From Paraescarpia echinospica (lineage: Eukaryota > Annelida > Polychaeta > Sabellida > Siboglinidae), in the NCBI GenBank assembly GCA_020002185.1, contig CM034531.1, forward strand, positions 70,310,049 to 70,374,048: a stretch of 64,000 nt of DNA. The letters run 5' to 3'. Shown here piece by piece: positions 60,529 through 64,000 of the stretch (position 1 is the stretch's first letter; each line of letters starts with the position of its first letter). A model generated the notes under the pieces. That model had not been told where the DNA came from. It saw only the letters and a program-made list of their open reading frames with translations, and made no database searches. Both the position numbers and the translations under genes were made by a program.

Positions 60529-61860
60529 CACAACTTGTGTTTTATGCTTAAGTGGCTTTTCTGGCCAATTGTAGAAACATTAATTTTGGTTAACCAACAA
60601 AAGCTCTACATTTGTATTATTAGTTTTATGCCTAATAAACTCAATTTCAATCAAATTATTAAAAAAAAACAGCAACTTCAATACACACAAAATCAAGTGA
60701 CACACTTTAAAGAGCATCTTGAAGTCCTCCTTTTCAACTCGAATCAGCTCGCAGAATTCACTGGTTATCATGGTAGCCCGTCTAGGCGCATCAACCAAGA
60801 TTGACTCGCCGAAAGCACACCCAGTTCCCAGAGTGCACAGGGTGACTGCATCCTGTCAACGCAGAAACAGACTCACGGATGAGACATACTGATACGTTGT
60901 TCTTCAAGTATAATTGAGTTGTTACAGTACTGCATAAATTGCCATTATAGCTGACCACTGTAGTTGAGCTCTTGAGATATGAATTCACGAATTCACCTAA
61001 AACGTTATCAGAAATTAACAGTACCAGGTACTGATAAGTTTCCTTTTGTAAAACTATGATGTTGTACACAGCCTATGAAACATTCCAACTGAACCTTTAT
61101 GAAGCATGTCTATTGCTTTATCTTAACTGCTGCAATCATAGTTGATTTTATTTTAAGTATTGTCATTCATTTCTAGATTGTTACTGTAACTGAGCTGTTA
61201 CGAGGTGTAACAGTAACTGACAATTGTCACAGAACACAAGTTACACGATATGACAGACTCGGAACTAGAAGACAATCATCAAGAGAAAACAGTCGGATGT
61301 TTACCGAGTGATTCCAGGAAGACCAAGTCACAGGTATGAGTGAACAAATATCGGACAGAGAAAAAGACGCAACGCTGACATTCACAAAATGTCTCGGCAA
61401 CACCAAACTGAAAATGTGTCACTAATGCCACAAGGCAGACGTGAGCTTTGGCTCTGGTGACACGAAATAATGACGGATGGCTTTATTAGACGGACAGCTG
61501 AGTGCTTGCGGGACACAGATAAGACCCAATCAACCAGTGTCATCCGACCTCATATCCAGGTGAAGATTGAATGCGGTCATAACAGGAACTGACCGGTGGG
61601 CTGAGCACTAAGCCAGGTAGGGTCACGATCACCTTGACAATCATGACCAATTTCACAAATCATCTCTGAACATTTTTAGACACAAGCAAAATGTGGACCC
61701 TGGGAAAATAGGATCATTTGATAGGTTCTGTTTTAAAGCTTGATGCATAAGTGATTTTGTTGCATATATTGGCATGATTTAGTAGTATGCTGGTAGTTAT
61801 ACATGTGAAATGTTATTGGAATTGATATTAATAAAATTACTACAGCTAATAGTATTTCTG

Positions 61861-61894
<34 letters not shown>

Positions 61895-63098
61895 GCATGT
61901 GTGTGCATGTGTGCGTGTGTGCATGTGTGAGTGCGTGCATGTGTGTTCATGCATGTGTGCGTGAGTGTGCGTGCATGTGTGTGCATTGAGGTGTGCATGT
62001 GTGTGCGTGCATCACTAATGTGTGCGTGCATGTGTATGCATTGTGGTGTGCATGTGTGTGCGTGTGTCACTAGTGTGTGCGTGCGTGTGTGTGCATTGTG
62101 GTGTGCATGTGTGTGCGTGCATCACTACATGCATGTGTGTGTACGTGGTGGGCGTGCCTGTACACATGTGCATGCGTTGGTGTGTGCAGCATGTGTGTTG
62201 CGTGCAAGCATGCGCTAGTGGAGTCGTACATTCAGACACTAATAAAGACACACATAACATCAGCACGCCAGAGAAACTCAGTTGACAAATTGGCCACATG
62301 GCATTGGGTGATCTTCCTGAAAGGTTCAATTAATGTTCTGGGAAGAGACAATTAACTCCTAGATGACGGTGGCAACACCTTCACAAAACTGTGACACCAG
62401 GAAACAATGTCATTGACAAGGTCATTGTCAACCTCAATAACCCCCATATAGTGCTGAGACAAAAGTATCCAACTTGTTGCTAAATTGTCCTTTTTATTTC
62501 CCCCTCCAGACATATTCACATTTGGTCTATCTCTGTTTAGACAACACTACATTATTTACTGCTTTGTGAAATTAAATATGTTCTTCACATTTTAATTATA
62601 TATATATACCCAAGATCTTTAATTAATTTTACCTTTTACAACTGATAATTGCAATCAGCATTTGTTATTATTTATATTTCTAATGGCAACATTTCTGATG
62701 GTCAGTAAGACGTGCATTCATAATAACCAATCCGTAGACAGCTTATTAACTGCACACAATTAAAAATCACACAAACGAAATGTATAGTTAATTTTGTATT
62801 ATGAGCTGAATTACAGGTGTCTTCTCAATTCAATTTTTCGCTTGTCTCATTTCAGATTCAGCGAAAAAGCAAACGTGCCTAGTGTCCACAACGATAGGCC
62901 ATTTCGTCTGTGCAACTTTTCATAAGCAATTTTAGTAAAATCATCAGACTATTAACTTCTTTTAATCTGGATCAAGAATCAAATGAAGTGATTGTCAAAC
63001 GGTCCTTACCTTAGGGTCGCCAGTCTCTGATACGTTCATGTCGAGTGATCCCGACAGGACGGCGTACCAGTTGATGCCAACGTCACCCTGCCGATACA
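43380..63098 (-). CDS. RAPGEF4: Gene B: EPAC / RAPGEF4-like cAMP-regulated Rap exchange factor, regulatory half, 15 exons
   Basis: Fifteen exons, in order 63098-63010, 60852-60706, 60057-60006, 58981-58866, 58401-58176, 57126-56943, 53018-52873, 51712-51636, 48912-48845, 48563-48485, 48043-47931, 47378-47296, 46932-46859, 45010-44888 and 43474-43380, keep phase throughout (1,672 nt). They encode cNMP-binding domain A, a DEP domain, cNMP-binding domain B, the REM domain and the start of the linker before RA. In EPAC proteins cAMP binding to domain B releases autoinhibition of the CDC25 exchange domain, activating Rap1/2, and DEP directs membrane targeting. Two cNMP domains indicate the EPAC2 (RAPGEF4) layout, though an invertebrate may have one EPAC gene. 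The 5' exons lie right of the window; the RA and CDC25 exons are not seen. Confidence 0.95.
43475..44887. other. Gene B intron
   Basis: AT-rich, with a LINE-3'-end-like GGTGCTATGTAAGTGTTATT near 44533. No other feature recognised. Confidence 0.5.
44888..45010 (-). CDS. RAPGEF4: Gene B exon: REM domain end
   Basis: GGTCAGCCAG^GGCAAC ... TTTCTGGAG^GTAAAG, phase 0 both ends. Reads [20 protein letters not shown], then [20 protein letters not shown] and E. The ALNNKR.V..LVLQW...YGD...ED.....FLE pattern of EPAC is clear. Confidence 0.95.
45350..45890 (-). mobile_element. LINE fragment, C-terminal reverse-transcriptase region (RTE-like)
   Basis: An open frame of about 150 codons on the minus strand: [64 protein letters not shown] and [20 protein letters not shown]. 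It then continues in another frame with IQPYRRPQ. This C-terminal block is typical of RTE-like LINEs. It lies in a gene B intron in the same orientation, 5'-truncated. Confidence 0.85.
46859..46932 (-). CDS. RAPGEF4: Gene B exon: REM domain core
   Basis: TTCTTTCCAG^ATACTT. Reads [20 protein letters not shown], then CPALM. The F..DF...H..FMP...LCPAL block matches EPAC. The donor ATG^GTGCAA is weak but gives exactly phase 0 as needed. The frame stays open past it ([11 protein letters not shown]), so a later donor is possible, and the chosen end leaves the protein a few residues shorter than vertebrate EPAC2 here. Confidence 0.8.
47296..47378 (-). CDS. RAPGEF4: Gene B exon: start of REM domain
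   Basis: GGTGTCCCAG^GTACTC ... AAAACCTAG^GTAACA, phases 2 and 1. Reads [20 protein letters not shown], then IGKTDENL, matching KYTVMSGTPEKILEHFLE of vertebrate EPAC2. Confidence 0.95.
47650..47946 (-). repeat. Minisatellite A: 42-nt unit made of an exon end plus 5' splice site
   Basis: Seven tandem units (mostly 42 nt, ends shorter). The rightmost overlaps the real exon end (ACACACTACAA^GTAGGTCACT on the minus strand), and the other six lie in the intron. All but the leftmost keep the GTAGGT donor core (leftmost GTAGAG); four keep CTACAAGTAG exactly. Each unit is about 16 nt of exon-like sequence plus about 26 nt of intron-like sequence. Confidence 0.93.
47931..48043 (-). CDS. RAPGEF4: Gene B exon: hinge helix after cNMP domain B
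   Basis: GTGCTTGAAG^GATGTG ... CACTACAA^GTAGGT, phases 0 and 2. Reads [20 protein letters not shown], then [17 protein letters not shown]. The [20 protein letters not shown] block is EPAC-specific. The donor and last ~16 exon nt are the founder unit of minisatellite A. Confidence 0.95.
48485..48563 (-). CDS. RAPGEF4: Gene B exon: cNMP domain B C-terminal part
   Basis: ATTGTTTCAG^GGCAGC ... ATTCTCAGG^GTGAGT, phases 2 and 0. Reads [20 protein letters not shown], then DFNRILR. RAAT supplies the phosphate-binding Arg. Confidence 0.97.
48845..48912 (-). CDS. RAPGEF4: Gene B exon: cNMP domain B phosphate-binding cassette
   Basis: TCTCACCAG^GGAGTC ... GCTCCAAG^GTGAAG, phases 0 and 2. Reads [20 protein letters not shown], then AP. 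FGK rather than FGE is the known EPAC-type deviation of this cassette; the Arg follows in the next exon. Confidence 0.97.
49297..50400 (+). mobile_element. LINE fragment split by a nested insertion
   Basis: On the plus strand, frame-broken pieces read [14 protein letters not shown] (reverse-transcriptase catalytic YADD), [40 protein letters not shown] and [13 protein letters not shown]. After about 300 nt of foreign AT-rich DNA, the frame resumes with [28 protein letters not shown] and [15 protein letters not shown]. It is non-functional and antisense to gene B. Confidence 0.82.
49898..50200 (+). mobile_element. Nested AT-rich insertion ending in a LINE/SINE-type 3' tail
   Basis: It interrupts the LINE reading frame between GAGGAGATA and ATAATGGGAGG; the flanking ATAAT/ATAAT would be a short target duplication. 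The right end has TGCGCCTCTGAGCAGAATTA and TATGGCACTTTATAAATAAA, then TTATTATTA, resembling the 3' ends of CR1/L2-type elements such as the one at 35860-35925. Confidence 0.65.
50645..51630 (-). repeat. Minisatellite C: ~25 copies of a 39-nt unit, starting at a 5' splice site
   Basis: Plus-strand unit: ACAGTAACCAAACCCCACTT, then TAACCTTGACCTGCGTT; copies are very homogeneous. On the minus strand each unit contains CAAG^GTTAAAG and TTGGTTACTGT. The real junction at 51636 reads CAAG^GTAGAG and TTGGTTATTGT, and the distance from its CAAG to that of the first array unit is 38 nt. The junction is therefore the diverged first unit. Because 39 is divisible by 3, both strands are open for hundreds of codons, which is not coding. 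Confidence 0.9.
51636..51712 (-). CDS. RAPGEF4: Gene B exon: cNMP domain B beta strands
   Basis: CTGTTGCAG^TGTTTA ... AATAGCAAG^GTAGAG, phases 1 and 0. Reads [20 protein letters not shown], then VVINSK. Minisatellite C begins directly after this donor. Confidence 0.96.
51757..52570 (-). repeat. Minisatellite D: ~20 copies of a 41-nt unit
   Basis: Unit TATTACAGTGGAACCTCACT, then ATTAAGGTCACCATTGTGCTG, in the gene B intron between 52873 and 51712. It begins about 45 nt from the acceptor of the exon at 51636-51712. I see no similarity to the neighbouring exons. Confidence 0.95.
52873..53018 (-). CDS. RAPGEF4: Gene B exon: N-terminal helices of cNMP domain B
   Basis: TGGTTACAG^ACCACA ... GCACAATAT^GTGAGT, phases 2 and 1. 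Reads [20 protein letters not shown], then [20 protein letters not shown] and SHNKAGTI. The [19 protein letters not shown] block is diagnostic for EPAC. Confidence 0.97.
53976..54272. mobile_element. Foldback element nested in the hAT remnant
   Basis: GGCACTTGTGTCGAATCCGG (53981-54000) is inverted as CCGGATTCGACACAAGTGCC (54248-54267). Inside it, TTTTGA.GCCCAAATAGCG and ACATGGTTTGTG (about 54005-54034) pair with CACAAACCATGGCGCTATTT and ATGCCTCAAAA (54091-54122). A two-level palindrome like this suggests a MITE, or successive insertions of one. Confidence 0.75.
55089..55559 (-). pseudogene. hAT transposase C-terminal dimerisation region, remnant
   Basis: 156 open codons. The block [20 protein letters not shown], then [20 protein letters not shown] and [10 protein letters not shown], matches the hAT C-terminal dimerisation motif (usual form ...SNADCERVFS.VRKI.T.QRSSLS..TL..LL). 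The usual SNADCE stretch is degraded to LTAARI, and no DDE catalytic region is seen in frame, so it is dead. Confidence 0.82.
56943..57126 (-). CDS. RAPGEF4: Gene B exon: DEP end and switch linker
   Basis: TCTGTTACAG^TATGTC ... TGGAAACT^GTAAGA, phases 1 and 2. Reads [20 protein letters not shown], then [20 protein letters not shown] and [10 protein letters not shown], matching the F.DKYLFYRF and SQ.GPDA.MRMIL blocks of EPAC. Confidence 0.96.
57202..57876. mobile_element. 675-bp foldback (long inverted repeat) element
   Basis: Begins GGGTAGCCATTACTCGAAAA and ends TTTTCGAGTAATGGCTACCC. Inverted similarity continues inward for most of the element: CATATCTCTGTTA / TAACAGAGATATG, GTGTGATCATGCA.TTGTCAA / TTGACA.TTGCATGATCACA, CTCCTTTGTGC / GCACAAAGGAG. 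The arms are about 300 bp, diverged by scattered changes. It lies in the gene B intron between the DEP exons, with no coding capacity. Confidence 0.9.
58176..58401 (-). CDS. RAPGEF4: Gene B exon: DEP domain
   Basis: ACCATAG^GCTCCC ... AATGCATG^GTGGGT, phases 0 and 1. Reads [20 protein letters not shown], then [40 protein letters not shown] and [14 protein letters not shown]. The IRDRK.H..TYR.C.VGTE.VDWM pattern is the EPAC DEP signature. Confidence 0.96.
58866..58981 (-). CDS. RAPGEF4: Gene B exon: linker before DEP
   Basis: GCCTTTCAG^CTGACT ... ATCACTTCC^GTGAGT, phases 1 and 0. Reads [20 protein letters not shown], then [19 protein letters not shown]. Low conservation is expected in this linker; the exon is supported by splice sites and phase. 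Confidence 0.8.
59098..59394 (-). repeat. Minisatellite E: ~11 copies of a 28-nt unit
   Basis: Plus-strand unit CTGCCACCTGGTGGTGGATT, then GTGTTCTG, in the gene B intron upstream of the 58866-58981 exon. Its core CTGCCACCTGGTGGT resembles CTGACACCTGGTGGT inside that exon (58939-58953, 14 of 15). Cys/Trp-rich and Pro-rich frames across it are artefacts. Confidence 0.93.
60006..60057 (-). CDS. RAPGEF4: Gene B exon: linker after cNMP domain A
   Basis: GATTGCAG^CAAAAC ... CATCACAG^GTATGA, 52 nt, phases 0 and 1. Reads [17 protein letters not shown], corresponding to the RQYMAGLLAPPYGV region of vertebrate EPAC2. Confidence 0.85.
60497..60525. repeat. (TA)n microsatellite
   Basis: About 28 nt of TA in a gene B intron. 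Confidence 0.95.
60706..60852 (-). CDS. RAPGEF4: Gene B exon: cNMP-binding domain A, phosphate-binding cassette
   Basis: CCTGTCAG... acceptor (GACAG^GATGCA) to CTTTAAA^GTGTGT, phase 0 both ends. Reads [20 protein letters not shown], then [20 protein letters not shown] and KEDFKMLFK. The [12 protein letters not shown] cassette keeps the Glu and Arg that contact the cAMP ribose and phosphate in this family, so domain A looks able to bind cAMP. Confidence 0.95.
61861..62235 (+). repeat. GT-rich microsatellite / longer-period repeat
   Basis: Starts as pure (GT)n, then becomes GTGTGCATGTGTGTGCGTGC-type, with a unit of about 60 nt containing GCATCACTA..TGTGTGCGTG and CATTGTGGTGTGCATGTG repeated three to four times. 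It lies in the gene B intron between 63010 and 60852. Confidence 0.95.
63010..63098 (-). CDS. RAPGEF4: Gene B exon: cNMP-binding domain A, first part
   Basis: CTGTGTTGACAG^TGTATC ... CCCTAAG^GTAAGG. Reads [20 protein letters not shown], then [10 protein letters not shown]. The YRQGD.G.NWYAVL.GSLD.KVSE pattern is the beta-strand entry of EPAC2 domain A. Entry phase 1 implies a further upstream exon. Confidence 0.95.
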
Positions 63099-63571
63099 CT
63101 GTCAACACAGGAAACCAGCTTAGTTGATAATTCAAGCAGTAGGCAGAACATTCTGCATTCTGATGACTCAGTACGGGTGATGTGATTAGGTTAAAGGGAG
63201 ACTATCCAATTATTTGTATTGTAAAATCATGTTTAATAGTATAAGCTATATCTATTATGACATACTGACCGCCCAAAGATGTTTTGATGAACCATTTTTA
63301 GTTGTTGAAATCTTGATTCGGGCACTGCCGCAGATTCAGTTTGTTTACGCAGCAGCACACTCCGTTTGAAGGTGTTGCCTCACGTCTGACAGGAATCGTA
63401 GCTCAAAACGAAGCCAGAGCATTGGCTCATTGCATGTGCTAGTTGATATGTGGTGGCACGAAAATTGAGCTTGATCCACCAGTTGGAGAATAATACCGAA
63501 TGTTGCTGATTAACAGTGCAGAGATCTTGGAAAACACTGAACTGGCATCCTAGGGTTATTGCTGCTTTGTT

Positions 63572-64000
63572 AAGACATATGTAGGTGGTCAGTAGGTAAT
63601 AACAGACCCAGGGTATACTGTGTAACATATGTAGGTGGTCAGTAGGTAATAACAGACACAGTGTATACTGTGTGTGTAACATATGTAGGTGGTCAGTAGG
63701 TAATAACAGACCCAGGGTATACTGTGTAACATATGTAGGTGGTCAGTAGGTAATAACAGACCCAGTGTATACTGTGTAACATATGTAAGTGGTCAGTAGG
63801 TAATAACAGACACACTGTATATTGTGTAACATATGTAGGTGGTCAGTAGGTAATAACAGACCCAGTGTATACTGTGTAACATATGTAGGTGGTCAGTAGG
63901 TAATAACAGACACAGTGTATACTGTGTAACATATGTAGGTGGTCAGTAGGTAATAACAGACACAGTGTATACTGTGTAACATATGTAGGTGGTCAGTAGG
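63572..64000 (-). repeat. Minisatellite F: 50-nt unit, cut by the window end
   Basis: Unit ACATATGTAGGTGGTCAGTA, then GGTAATAACAGACACAGTGT and ATACTGTGTA, at least eight copies, highly homogeneous. It lies upstream (to the right) of the first visible gene B exon, so it is probably in the preceding intron; its right edge is outside the window. Confidence 0.95.

Overview
The window is a piece of an animal nuclear genome. It has split genes with GT-AG introns, several families of non-LTR retrotransposons and tRNA-derived SINEs, hAT-like DNA transposons, CA/GT microsatellites and minisatellites. A marine invertebrate is likely. Minisatellites built on 5' splice junctions, together with a CR1-like element carrying a 2A-like motif, make a cephalochordate (amphioxus) my best guess, but nothing here proves it; molluscs and other invertebrates remain possible.

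Two protein-coding genes can be assembled exon by exon with every splice phase consistent. Gene A (+ strand, 24250-38144, 8 exons, about 3,040 residues) encodes eight N-terminal ankyrin repeats, a huge Gln-rich disordered middle (one 6.9-kb exon), a C-terminal death domain and a predicted last exon ending in a class I PDZ-ligand-like tail. I do not recognise an orthologue. Gene B (- strand, 63098 down to 43380, 15 exons, about 557 residues) is the regulatory half of an EPAC/RAPGEF4-type cAMP-activated Rap exchange factor: cNMP-binding domain A, DEP, cNMP-binding domain B, REM and the following linker. Its first exons lie right of the window. Its RA and CDC25/RasGEF catalytic exons are not visible anywhere to the left, so either they lie beyond position 1, with gene A nested in a giant intron on the opposite strand, or this locus is a truncated copy.

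Layout. 1-24 kb: no recognisable host gene; it holds LINE and SINE copies, microsatellites and a degenerate CR1-like retrotransposon (15.06-18.32 kb, - strand) with a 2A-like motif, two zinc/PHD fingers, an endonuclease and a reverse transcriptase. 24-38 kb: gene A, with a LINE 3' end in one intron. 38-43.4 kb: repeats. 43.4-64 kb: gene B, whose introns contain a ~3.2-kb hAT remnant, a 675-bp foldback element, nested LINE fragments and six minisatellites.

The most striking feature is that three of the gene B minisatellites (units of 42, 43 and 39 nt) start at the 5' splice site itself. Each is a tandem amplification of an exon-intron junction, so each intron carries a ladder of decoy donor sites.
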